DNA from: Streptococcus mitis 17/34
GTDB taxonomy: Bacteria; Bacillota; Bacilli; Lactobacillales; Streptococcaceae
DNA: 58,364 nucleotides
NCBI GenBank assembly: GCA_000430305.1
Contig: ASZZ01000013.1
Span: 1-58,364, forward strand
Direction of reading: 5' to 3'
Below are positions 21,003 to 29,114 of this stretch, in pieces. Under the pieces are notes generated by a model that did not search any database, had not been told where the DNA came from, and saw only the letters and a program-made list of their open reading frames with translations. Position 1 is the first letter of the stretch. Every line of letters starts with the position of its first letter. The position numbers and the translations under genes are program-made.

Positions 21003-22430
21003 TTAGCTAAATAATAACTGGCGAATCGCTGCCAAATCTTCCATATCCAAGTCATTTTTTAAATAATAAACCGGTGTTTGTCCCTTCTTATGAATCGGGT
21101 TATTGGTAACCAGCAAATCATAATGCCGAGTTCGGTCATAAGCTTCAATGGTAATGAAACGATTGTATTCCAAATACCGTTTCAAAATGGCCGCCATCCT
21201 TGAAAAAACAAGAAAACCAGATGTCAAATCCAGACCAATCCGCATATGCTGGCCACCATTTTCAGCCATATATTCGATTAACTGCAGCCATTCCCAGAGA
21301 ATTTTCTTATCCAAATCCGTCCCCTGCTGAAATGCAGGTAAAGCATGAAAAATCTCCGCCGCCGTCTCCTTAAAATCATGTTCCATCAACAAATAAGGAT
21401 GACGATTCTCTGTCTGATATCTGTACTGATCTTGTAAAATATAGCCCTTGTATAGATAAACTTGACCACAAAGCTGACTGAGTTCATAGGTGACATGGTC
21501 CTCTGTATAATCACCTAGTAACTCCCCCTTCTTCATTTCTTGAATCAATTGCGTCAGCAAATCTGCCAACTGCCCTCCAAAACCAAGAATATATTCCATA
21601 GTATGAAGGGGAAGAATGCGATGAGATAGGAGGAAAGAGAAAAATATCATCATCTCACCATCCTCAGTTCCTAGAGGGATATGTTGCCCAGCAAAAAAGA
21701 ACGGAGTCTTTCTCAGCAAACGAAGATAGAAAATATTGTCAAAATACCCTCGCATTTTCTCTTCTATCACTTGAAACTGACAGGCATTGACCCGAAGACG
21801 TTGTTGACTGATGTGAGACCAAAGAACCAAGTCCAGTTTCTGGCCCGAAGACAAGCTGGCACCGCAGATTTCCTCTAAACTGGCAATCTCCTGCTTTCTC
21901 TCTGGCTTCTGCATGTGGCCTTCCCATTCCTGACTCGACCAAACCTTGCGAAAAAGACAGAAATAGAAATAGCGAATCTGATGCTCTGGACCGCGCCACC
22001 GGCCATTTTGGATGGATAAATCAAATTCTGACAAAAACTGATTTAAACTAGCCAAGTGGCGACCAAGCGTAGCCTCACTAATCATCAATTCTTGAGCCAG
22101 TTGATGGGCTAAAAACTGTTGGTGGTAGAGAAGATAAACCAAAATCTGGTATTTAACAGCATTCTCCAAAAATAAGCTCCGAATATCTCTCCCCTTGGTA
22201 GCTGCACCGATCGATAGACGCAGATTTTCATCTTCTAACTGGATTGTCAGCTCTAAGCCACTGTCCGAAGCCTTGTCATTGAGCAGGGTGACATATTTGG
22301 TTAGGGTTACTTTTGAAAATCCTGTTTCCTCCATTACAGCCTTGACGGTCGTCTGAGACTCTTGTAATAGAAAGGAAAGGATTGAAAATTGGCCAGATTC
22401 AGCCTTTTCCATCAAATCTCCTAAATACAT
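21003..22430 (-). CDS. Mga/AtxA-like transcriptional regulator
   Basis: 475 aa, organised like Mga-type regulators. A first HTH lies near the N-terminus ([21 protein letters not shown]). A second HTH is at about 105-135 ([21 protein letters not shown]). A long helical middle follows that may hold PRD-like segments, then a C-terminal EIIB-like alpha/beta region ([22 protein letters not shown]). Such proteins respond to PTS phosphorylation in relatives. It lies directly upstream of glpKOF on the same strand, so control of glycerol genes is a reasonable inference, but I recognise no specific named gene. It diverges from hslO. Confidence 0.8.
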   Translation of the reverse strand: MYLGDLMEKAESGQFSILSFLLQESQTTVKAVMEETGFSKVTLTKYVTLLNDKASDSGLELTIQLEDENLRLSIGAATKGRDIRSLFLENAVKYQILVYLLYHQQFLAHQLAQELMISEATLGRHLASLNQFLSEFDLSIQNGRWRGPEHQIRYFYFCLFRKVWSSQEWEGHMQKPERKQEIASLEEICGASLSSGQKLDLVLWSHISQQRLRVNACQFQVIEEKMRGYFDNIFYLRLLRKTPFFFAGQHIPLGTEDGEMMIFFSFLLSHRILPLHTMEYILGFGGQLADLLTQLIQEMKKGELLGDYTEDHVTYELSQLCGQVYLYKGYILQDQYRYQTENRHPYLLMEHDFKETAAEIFHALPAFQQGTDLDKKILWEWLQLIEYMAENGGQHMRIGLDLTSGFLVFSRMAAILKRYLEYNRFITIEAYDRTRHYDLLVTNNPIHKKGQTPVYYLKNDLDMEDLAAIRQLLFS

Positions 22431-22581
22431 TTGTTACCCCTTTCATTTTCTACCTTAAGCATAGCATAAATCTTACAAATGCTGAAATAATCTGTTTCTC
22501 TTTTTATTTTCATGCAGATTTCCTAGTCCATTATCCTGAAAATCAGCAAACACACGGCTCCCCCTTTGGGCATTTTTATGC

Positions 22582-22587
22582 TAAAAT
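22582..22587 (+). promoter_or_regulatory. Extended -10 of hslO, implying a leaderless mRNA
   Basis: TATGCTAAAAT: TGC followed by TAAAAT, ending only 7 bases before the hslO ATG at 22595. No Shine-Dalgarno lies between. Confidence 0.55.
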
Positions 22588-22594
22588 AGTAGCT

Positions 22595-23467
22595 ATGGAT
22601 AAAATTATTAAAACTATATCAGAAAGCGGAGCCTTTCGTGCTTTTGTCCTAGACAGCACTGAAACCGTCCGCACTGCTCAAGAAAAACACCAAACCCAAG
22701 CTAGCTCAACAGTCGCGCTTGGTCGAACTCTTATTGCTAGCCAAATTCTCGCAGCCAATGAAAAAGGAAATACTAAACTAACAGTTAAGGTGCTGGGATC
22801 TAGCTCTCTAGGTGCTATCATCACCGTCGCTGATACCAAGGGGAACGTCAAAGGCTACGTTCAAAATCCCGGTGTTGATATCAAAAAGACTGCAACTGGC
22901 GAAGTCCTAGTTGGACCTTTTGTCGGCAATGGCCAATTCCTCGTCATCACAGACTACGGCATTGGAAATCCTTACAACTCTATGACTCCCCTCATCTCTG
23001 GAGAAATCGGTGAAGACCTGGCCTTTTACCTGACCGAAAGCCAACAGACCCCTTCTGCTGTCGGCCTCAATGTCCTTTTGGACGAAGAAGACAAGATCAA
23101 GGTTGCAGGTGGTTTCCTAGTCCAAGTCTTGCCAGGAGCCAAGGAAGAGGAGATTGCTCGCTTTGAAAAACGCATCCAAGCAATGCCAGCTATCTCTACT
23201 CTTCTGGAAAGCGACGACCATATTGAAGCCCTCCTCAAGGCTATCTACGGGGACGAGGCTTACAAGCGTCTTTCTGAAGAAGAAATCCGTTTCCAATGTG
23301 ACTGTAGCCATGAACGTTTTATGAATGCTCTTGCCAGCCTTCCAAGCTCAGACTTACAAGAAATGAAAGAGGAAGACCACGGGGCAGAAATCACTTGTCA
23401 ATTCTGCCAAACTACTTACAACTTTGATGAAAACGACCTGGAGGAACTCATTCGTGACAAATCTTAA
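22595..23467 (+). CDS. hslO: HslO (Hsp33), redox-regulated chaperone
   Basis: 290 aa. The N-terminal substrate-binding domain starts [20 protein letters not shown]. The C-terminal zinc-binding cysteines CDC (in [10 protein letters not shown]) and CQFC are all present, so the oxidative switch is intact: oxidation releases zinc and activates holdase function. The reading frame extends upstream to 22382, but that extension is compositionally unlike Hsp33, and the family start matches ATG 22595. It overlaps dusB by 14 bases. Confidence 0.95.
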   Translation: MDKIIKTISESGAFRAFVLDSTETVRTAQEKHQTQASSTVALGRTLIASQILAANEKGNTKLTVKVLGSSSLGAIITVADTKGNVKGYVQNPGVDIKKTATGEVLVGPFVGNGQFLVITDYGIGNPYNSMTPLISGEIGEDLAFYLTESQQTPSAVGLNVLLDEEDKIKVAGGFLVQVLPGAKEEEIARFEKRIQAMPAISTLLESDDHIEALLKAIYGDEAYKRLSEEEIRFQCDCSHERFMNALASLPSSDLQEMKEEDHGAEITCQFCQTTYNFDENDLEELIRDKS

Positions 23468-24433
23468 TACACCCTTTATGATTGGCAATGTTGAGATTCC
23501 CAATCGTACCGTTTTAGCGCCCATGGCCGGTGTGACAAACTCAGCCTTTCGTACGATTGCAAAAGAGCTCGGAGCTGGACTCGTTGTCATGGAAATGGTC
23601 TCTGACAAGGGAATCCAATACAACAACGAAAAAACCCTACACATGCTTCATATCGATGAAGGCGAAAACCCAGTCTCTATCCAACTCTTTGGTAGCGATG
23701 AAGATAGCCTAGCACGCGCAGCAGAATTCATCCAAGAAAACACCAAAACTGATATCGTGGATATCAACATGGGCTGCCCTGTCAACAAAATCGTGAAGAA
23801 CGAAGCTGGCGCTATGTGGCTCAAGGACCCAGATAAGATTTACTCGATTATCAACAAGGTCCAATCTGTCCTTGATATCCCCCTTACTGTCAAAATGCGT
23901 ACAGGCTGGGCTGACCCGTCTCTGGCAGTAGAAAATGCCCTGGCCGCTGAAGCCGCAGGCGTTTCTGCTCTTGCCATGCACGGTCGTACCCGCGAGCAAA
24001 TGTATACTGGCCACGCAGACCTCGAGACCCTTCACAAGGTCGCTCAAGCTTTGACCAAGATTCCATTCATCGCCAACGGTGACATCCGTACAGTTCAAGA
24101 AGCCAAACAACGCATCGAAGAAGTCGGTGCTGACGCAGTATGATTGGCCGCGCTGCCATGGGGAATCCTTACCTCTTTAACCAAATCAACCATTACTTTG
24201 AAACAGGAGAAATCCTCCCTGATTTGACTTTTGAAGACAAGATGAAAATCGCCTACGAGCACTTGAAACGCTTGATTAACCTCAAAGGGGAAAATGTCGC
24301 AGTTCGTGAATTCCGAGGACTCGCTCCTCACTACCTCCGTGGAACATCTGGCGCTGCCAAACTTCGTGGAGCTATTTCACAAGCTAGCACCCTAGCAGAG
24401 ATTGAAGCCCTCTTGCAGTTAGATAAGGCATAA
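23454..24433 (+). pseudogene. dusB: DusB-like tRNA dihydrouridine synthase, frameshifted
   Basis: About 326 aa if intact. The TIM-barrel FMN enzyme reduces uridines in the tRNA D-loop. Motifs are APMAGVTNSAFR, the active-site DINMGCPVNKI containing the catalytic Cys, and MHGRTREQMYTG. The first piece ends EVGADAV, then TGA. The conserved continuation MIGRAAMGNPYLFNQ follows in the -1 frame at ATG 24140. One base is missing after 24139 (GCAGTATG, expected GCAGTNATG). The start is GTG 23454 with GGAGG 9 bases upstream, inside the end of hslO; the track-style ATG at 23424 is unsupported. A programmed shift is unlikely (no slippery heptamer or stimulator). Confidence 0.9.
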
Positions 24434-24434
24434 A

Positions 24435-24986
24435 ATGGTTCATACGGCTCTACTGATTATCGATATGCAAAAAGCATTTGATAACCCTATCTGGGGAGAA
24501 CGGAACAACCCTCAAGCTGAACACCAGGCATTGAGGGTACTGGAATACTTCCGTAAACACGCTCTTCCAGTCTTACATGTTCAACACATATCTGACAATC
24601 CTCAGTCACAATTTCATAACAAACAAAATCAGGAGTTTAAAAGTGGCTTTGAACCAGTTGCTTCCGAACCTGTCTTTCAAAAAACGGTTAATAGCGCCTT
24701 TATTGGGACAAATCTTGAAACCTATTTACGAAAAAATCAGATTTGTCATTTAGTCCTTGTTGGTCTGACTCTGCCTCATTGTGTATCTACTACGACACGA
24801 ATGGCAGCAAATCTTGGTTTTGAAGTCACTTTACTAGCAGATGCTACTGCCAGTTTTACCCTATCTAACAAAAACGGTCAGGCCATCTCTCCTGAGACTA
24901 TCCATGAGATTAATCTCCTTTCTCTACAGGATGAATTTGCTCAAATTCTTACTACAGAGGAATTTTTAACCCAAGTACAAGTATAA
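24435..24986 (+). CDS. Isochorismatase-like cysteine hydrolase
   Basis: 183 aa. The family catalytic triad can be seen: Asp10 (ALLIIDMQKAF), a Lys in the EPVFQKTVNSAF segment, and the nucleophile Cys in GLTLPHCVSTTTRMA. It belongs to the isochorismatase/nicotinamidase superfamily. It differs from the usual streptococcal nicotinamidase PncA, so substrate is unknown; a nicotinamidase role is only suggested by the NAD-salvage operon 1.5 kb away. It starts one base after the dusB stop with no clear ribosome binding site of its own, implying coupling to dusB. A strong terminator follows. Confidence 0.8.
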   Translation: MVHTALLIIDMQKAFDNPIWGERNNPQAEHQALRVLEYFRKHALPVLHVQHISDNPQSQFHNKQNQEFKSGFEPVASEPVFQKTVNSAFIGTNLETYLRKNQICHLVLVGLTLPHCVSTTTRMAANLGFEVTLLADATASFTLSNKNGQAISPETIHEINLLSLQDEFAQILTTEEFLTQVQV

Positions 24987-24990
24987 AATA

Positions 24991-25024
24991 ATCCGTCAAC
25001 TCTTATTTGAGCTGACGGATTTTC
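24991..25024 (+). terminator. Terminator after the hslO-dusB-hydrolase operon
   Basis: ATCCGTCA / TGACGGAT stem with a 14-base inner region (CTCTTATTTGAG can extend it), followed by TTTTC. Confidence 0.8.
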
Positions 25025-25056
25025 ATTGATTGTAAAAATTCAAATACTGAGAGCTA

Positions 25057-25755
25057 TTATTGACTCAAAGCAACACTGGAAACCTTGCCATCCGCTCCTG
25101 TTGTAATTTGGATGACTTTTCCTCCACCAATTTTGGCATTATACTTGCCATCATCAAGAATATAAGAATAGCCTCTGATAGAGTAGTTTTCTTTCTTTCC
25201 ATCAGCAGATTCTACTGTGAATTGACCACCGGATGAAACTGTAATGGTTTCGCCACTAGCTCCCTTCCAGTTGCCCGCTGCAGCTGAGAAATCACCGTCT
25301 ACCATAGTTAAAACACCCTTATAGCGTTTATTTTGCTCTGCTTGCTTGTCTTGAAGTTTGCGGTCAGTTGTATGATCATAGCTTGATTGGTTAGACTGAG
25401 CTTGAGAAGCCTGTTGAGTTGAAGGAGCCTGAACAGCAGTTTGTTGACTAGTCGCCTGTTGATTAGACACCTCTTGACCTTGTCTTTGCTCTGGTGCTGT
25501 TGCCGCTTGTGATGGTGTCGCAGTTGCTGAAGATTGATCAGTAGACGCCTTAGTCTTTTCAGATGAAGCTGAACTTGAGGACTTCTGAGTCTTGCTTTCT
25601 TTGCTAGAAGAAGCTACTTTAGAATTTGATGATTGGCTTGTCTTAGCAGAACTGCTTGCTTGAGTTGTTTCCTTTTTATTTCCACAAGCTCCTAATAGCA
25701 AGGTAGAAGCCAATACAGTTGCTGCCATCAATTTGATATAGGTTTTCTTTTTCAT
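25057..25755 (-). CDS. Ser/Gln-rich lipoprotein of unknown function
   Basis: 232 aa. The lipobox is LLGAC (signal peptide MKKKTYIKLMAATVLASTLLLGAC). Residues about 25-145 are low complexity, made of Ser, Thr, Lys, Gln and Ala, and look like a flexible surface linker. The C-terminal globular part of about 85 residues (GVLTMVDGDFSAAAGNWKGA...GKVIQITTGADGKVSSVALS) is a beta-rich domain that recalls small streptococcal DUF domains found on lipoproteins; I do not assign one. The gene is monocistronic, converging on the hydrolase operon. It has AGGAGTAGGG upstream of the ATG. Confidence 0.75.
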   Translation of the reverse strand: MKKKTYIKLMAATVLASTLLLGACGNKKETTQASSSAKTSQSSNSKVASSSKESKTQKSSSSASSEKTKASTDQSSATATPSQAATAPEQRQGQEVSNQQATSQQTAVQAPSTQQASQAQSNQSSYDHTTDRKLQDKQAEQNKRYKGVLTMVDGDFSAAAGNWKGASGETITVSSGGQFTVESADGKKENYSIRGYSYILDDGKYNAKIGGGKVIQITTGADGKVSSVALSQ

Positions 25756-25979
25756 TTCCCTACTCCTTTGTAATATTTTTGAAACATTGAGAAATCTTTT
25801 TGTAATATAATTGTAACATTGTAGTTTAAATATGTCAACAATTTATCTAAACTATTTTAAAAACCTTAAATACTTTAGATACCTTTACTCCTCCTACTTT
25901 TCTATTCGTAGTCTAATAGCAAAAACAGAAAAAAATTCCTATTTTGAGTAATATTTTTAAATCACTCTTGTGTAATCGC

Positions 25980-26008
25980 TTGCATCTTTAACTGCAAAGG
26001 AATATAAT
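25980..26008 (+). promoter_or_regulatory. Promoter of the 76-aa membrane protein gene
   Basis: TTGCAT (25980-25985), a 17-base spacer and TATAAT (26003-26008), 33 bases upstream of the ATG. Confidence 0.7.
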
Positions 26009-26041
26009 AACATTGAAATAGAATATAGGAGGTGCATTCTT

Positions 26042-26272
26042 ATGCTAAATAAGTATTTCAAGTATCTTCCTTGGTTGATTTTGGGAGCTATTGGCTCTTA
26101 TCAATCAGCCACTTACTATGCGCGAACTGCATTTGATGTCTTCTATCTGACTACAAGCTTTATGATTGTCTACATCGCTTTGTTATTTTTACATGAGAAC
26201 TATCTCAAGTATCGATACAAAGACTTCTTTACTCACCTGTTGAGCAATTCTAAGAAAGATAGCCATTCATAA
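26042..26272 (+). CDS. Small two-helix membrane protein, unknown function
   Basis: 76 aa. There are two hydrophobic segments (YLPWLILGAIGSYQSA and FYLTTSFMIVYIALLFLH) and a basic, polar C-terminal tail (KYRYKDFF...KKDSHS). It has its own consensus promoter, a strong AGGAGGTG 7 bases before the ATG and a terminator behind it, so it is a real gene expressed alone. I recognise no family. Its neighbours are a lipoprotein and the NAD-salvage operon. Confidence 0.75.
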   Translation: MLNKYFKYLPWLILGAIGSYQSATYYARTAFDVFYLTTSFMIVYIALLFLHENYLKYRYKDFFTHLLSNSKKDSHS

Positions 26273-26314
26273 AAATAGTCGCAATAGAAAAGCCATCTCA
26301 TGATGGTACATAAA

Positions 26315-26347
26315 GAGGTCAGGAACTTTGTCCCGACCTCGTTTTTT
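26315..26347 (+). terminator. Terminator after the small membrane protein gene
   Basis: GAGGTC-AGGAACTTTGTCCC-GACCTC followed by GTTTTTTATT. It overlaps the stop codon of the convergent nrtR-like gene by two bases. Confidence 0.85.
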
Positions 26348-27118
26348 ATTTCAATCGATAGGTTTTTCTTGGTTTCTTTTTGGGCACTCGTTTGAGTCCG
26401 ACTTCTTCTACATATTCGCCGTATTTTACGAGAAAGTTATTGCTGACGATGGGACGACCTGGTTGATAAGATTGACCAGTTCAGTTCCTTCGTAGACAGT
26501 GAACTCCTCCTCCAGCAGATAAAGGAAGGTCGGGTTCCAGTCGAGACGGCCTTGGATTCGTTTGATGGATTCTTGGATAATAGCATAATGGTCAAAGGCG
26601 AAGGCTTGCTCCTCCAACTCTACTCCCTCTAGGTAGCATTTTCCTGTCTGAAAATCGACATCTACAAAAACCACAGCCCTAGCATCGTCTCCTGCCTGAA
26701 CGAGGTCTAAAGCACGACTAGGCAGATAAACCAAGTGGGCAATAGTCACCGTCCAGCCCCGTGGGTCACGGCCAGGAGTCGATACGGTCATCAATTGCTC
26801 GATTTTTTCCAAAGGAAGATCGAGATTGACTTCTTCTCTCACCTCACGCTGGCAGGCATGTGCAGCATCTTCTCCCTTATCCATAAAACCTCCAACCAAG
26901 GCCAAACAGTTTTGATAAGGGTGAGCCTTGCGACGAATCAGCAAGAGCTTGATCTTTCCTTCAACAAAGCAGTAGGCCACCATATCCACTGTCACACTTG
27001 GCTTTTCATATTGTGGGAGCTCCTGCTGGTAGTACCAGTCTAAAAACTCCTCCTGACTGGCATGCATTTCAAAATATTCTCTTTCCGTCATCCCTTCTGG
27101 AATCTTTATATCTGCCAT
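26346..27118 (-). pseudogene. NrtR-like Nudix-HTH regulator of NAD metabolism, frameshifted
   Basis: The N-terminal part is a Nudix domain with box LVGGFMDKGEDAAHACQREVREEVNL, close to the GX5EX7REUXEEXGU pattern. It is followed by the start of a winged-helix region (LLEEEFTVYEGTELVNLINQ). Restoring one G in the CC run at 26458-26459 (plus strand) joins this to GRPIVSNNFLVKYGEYVEEV and a basic end, PKKKPRKTYRLK, stopping at 26346. Nudix plus C-terminal wHTH is the architecture of NrtR, the ADP-ribose-sensing repressor of NAD salvage genes. It is last in the operon with pnuC and nadR, which fits that role. Without the repair the reading frame ends at 26426. Confidence 0.75.
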
Positions 27119-27119
27119 C

Positions 27120-27899
27120 TTATGACTCCTTTCGAACTGCCTTGGTCCATTGGTACCAACCCACTAGACTATTGAGTGTGTAGACCCAGTACATCCCTTG
27201 AATGTGGATATTTTCACCCCACCAGAGATAAATGCTAAAGAGATTGGTTGCAATCCAGAAAATCCATTGCTCACGGTAGAGACGTGTCATCAAAAGCTGA
27301 CCAACACCATTGGTCGCATCGGTAACACTATCACGGAAAGGGCGAGCACTATGGATACTTTGATAAGCTAAGCCCATACCAATCCAGATGATAGCAGTCA
27401 AGGACAAGTACTTGAACCAATCAAGAACAGATAATTTCTTAGCTTCAAAGTGAGATTCTTCTACTTTTTCTTGGTCATTAATACGGTTGGACAACCAAGC
27501 ATAGAGACCAATCGGCTGCATGACAAAGAAGTAAACAGTCGTCAAAACTTCACCATAAAAAGTTGCATTCATAGCCAAAATCAAATAGATAGCAGAGTTA
27601 ATAGCCCCGAAGAGATAATTACTTGCACGCCCTTCTGCTACCAAGATAACACAGACAATCCCAGTCCAAGAGGCAAACAAGCTAAGCCAGTCATGACTTT
27701 CCGTATTTTGCGTGAATTCCAAGATCAAGGGAACACTTGACAAGGCGATGAGATATAACCACTGGAAAAGGCTACGGCCCACAAAAAGATCTCTCCAGAG
27801 CAGGTTCATGATTCCTGCAAAGCCAATCTTGCGGGCTTCGGCATGGACATTTTTAAAATTTTCGATAAATTGTGTGATTTTTTCAGTTAGTTTTTTCAT
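27120..27899 (-). CDS. pnuC: PnuC-type nicotinamide riboside transporter
   Basis: 259 aa with about seven hydrophobic segments and PnuC family blocks (ASNYLFGAINSAIYL, FYGEVLTTVYFFVMQPIGLYAW, WIATNLFSIYLWW). It lets nicotinamide riboside into the cell by facilitated diffusion, trapped by the kinase activity of NadR. The stop lies one base before the nrtR-like start, and nadR is 9 bases upstream. Confidence 0.9.
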   Translation of the reverse strand: MKKLTEKITQFIENFKNVHAEARKIGFAGIMNLLWRDLFVGRSLFQWLYLIALSSVPLILEFTQNTESHDWLSLFASWTGIVCVILVAEGRASNYLFGAINSAIYLILAMNATFYGEVLTTVYFFVMQPIGLYAWLSNRINDQEKVEESHFEAKKLSVLDWFKYLSLTAIIWIGMGLAYQSIHSARPFRDSVTDATNGVGQLLMTRLYREQWIFWIATNLFSIYLWWGENIHIQGMYWVYTLNSLVGWYQWTKAVRKES

Positions 27900-27908
27900 A
27901 TTTTTCTC

Positions 27909-28967
27909 CTAATCTGCTTGGTAAATGGCATCAATAGCCACTTTTGCTGCTTCATAATTACCTAGATAATCCTCTGCTAGATAAACTAGTGGAATGGTGG
28001 TTAAATATCGCTCTCTCATCTGGTCCAAATGCTGGGAAAAACTTTGACGAATATGGTCTTCTGCCATGGTCATATCTCTAAATCCGTCATTGACATAGGA
28101 GCCGATAGGCTGCACAAATAGAATCAAGTCCCATTTCTCCTTAGCCAAGATCGAGGCAAAGAGATTGTCAAATGTTTCTCCTGATAAGTCCTCTTGATCC
28201 TCAGTCTCCATATAATAATCATAGTAGCCCTTGGTTACTAAGGAGTTGGTATCTGCTATCACCAATCCCCTATTGGCATTACTGTCAATTAACTTAGAGG
28301 TCTGGTCATACTGTCCCAACAGGAGGTAATAGTAATCCTTTGGAGTCAATTCATCATCGCGGACGTTATTTTTAATCTGATACTCACGTGCGTATTCCAG
28401 ACTAACGGGCGCATCGTAATACCTTGCCAAATCCTTGGCCAGAGTGGTCTTCCCATTACTGGCACTTCCCATAATCAACACTTTCTTGGTAAACTGACGA
28501 CGGAAAGGTTGAGCGATGTACTTCCAATATTTGCTTGGATTTTCTCGAATCATAGTTGCTGAAATACCAAACTTTCTTCCTTGCAGAACGGTCTCAAAGC
28601 CACGATTAGATAATTCTTGCTGGTAGTCTGCTTCTCCTACAAAGAAGATTAGTTCTTGCTGCTTTTCATTATAGGAAATCTCTGATAGCATCTGATCCAA
28701 CCACTCCTGCCAGCCCATAGGATAACGAGGAAGGTTGGTTTCATCTAACTTACAAACTGAGGTCAACTCGTCATCACGAAAAGCCTCTCGGATATAGCGA
28801 AATCTTTTTTGAAGCGTTAAGCCTACCTGTTCCCCTCTGTCTCCCTCATAGCCTGAAACGACAACCCAGACCTGGTCACACTGCCGCTTCGCTCGCTGAA
28901 TCAGATCGATATGTCCTTGATGAAGCGGAGCAAAGGTTCCAAATACCACTGCTGTTTTCTTTTTCAT
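27909..28967 (-). CDS. nadR: NadR, NMN adenylyltransferase / ribosylnicotinamide kinase
   Basis: 352 aa, two domains. The N-terminal nucleotidyltransferase opens VVFGTFAPLHQGHIDLIQRA with the HxGH motif (HQGH) and an ISATMIREN block. The C-terminal kinase has a P-loop GSASNGKTT. The DNA-binding HTH found in enterobacterial NadR is missing, so control of NAD genes must come from another protein, plausibly the NrtR-like regulator in the same operon. It phosphorylates nicotinamide riboside and adenylates NMN to NAD. Confidence 0.93.
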   Translation of the reverse strand: MKKKTAVVFGTFAPLHQGHIDLIQRAKRQCDQVWVVVSGYEGDRGEQVGLTLQKRFRYIREAFRDDELTSVCKLDETNLPRYPMGWQEWLDQMLSEISYNEKQQELIFFVGEADYQQELSNRGFETVLQGRKFGISATMIRENPSKYWKYIAQPFRRQFTKKVLIMGSASNGKTTLAKDLARYYDAPVSLEYAREYQIKNNVRDDELTPKDYYYLLLGQYDQTSKLIDSNANRGLVIADTNSLVTKGYYDYYMETEDQEDLSGETFDNLFASILAKEKWDLILFVQPIGSYVNDGFRDMTMAEDHIRQSFSQHLDQMRERYLTTIPLVYLAEDYLGNYEAAKVAIDAIYQAD

Positions 28968-28991
28968 AAACGCATTACCTTTTTATAATTT

Positions 28992-29051
28992 TAGATATTT
29001 TCATTATCTATGTTTTTATTATAAACTATATTTTTGTTTTGTAAATAGTTT
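28992..29051 (-). promoter_or_regulatory. nadR-pnuC-nrtR promoter with two candidate operators
   Basis: Minus strand TTTACA (29040-29045), a 16-base spacer and TATAAT (29018-29023). An inverted repeat, AAACTAT-15-ATAGTTT (29023-29051), covers the -35 and spacer. A second, TAGATA-7-TATCTA (28992-29010), lies just after the -10. Either could be the operator for the Nudix-HTH regulator. Confidence 0.5.
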
Positions 29052-29078
29052 TTTATTGTTTTTTATAAAAAAGTAGCA

Positions 29079-29109
29079 AAAAAGAGAATCAAGATTTCTC
29101 CTGATTCTC
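29079..29109 (-). terminator. Terminator after clpC
   Basis: Minus strand GGAGAATCA-GGAGAAATCT-TGATTCTC followed by TTTTTT. Confidence 0.8.
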
Positions 29110-29114
29110 CATTT

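Noticed and set aside
22382-22594. N-terminal extension of hslO by 71 codons
   Set aside because: It overlaps the divergent regulator start, lacks a ribosome binding site and does not resemble Hsp33; the conserved start is at 22595.
24130-24145. Programmed -1 frameshift in dusB
   Set aside because: The -1 frame would restore the protein, but there is no slippery heptamer or downstream structure, and similar one-base losses occur in unrelated genes nearby.
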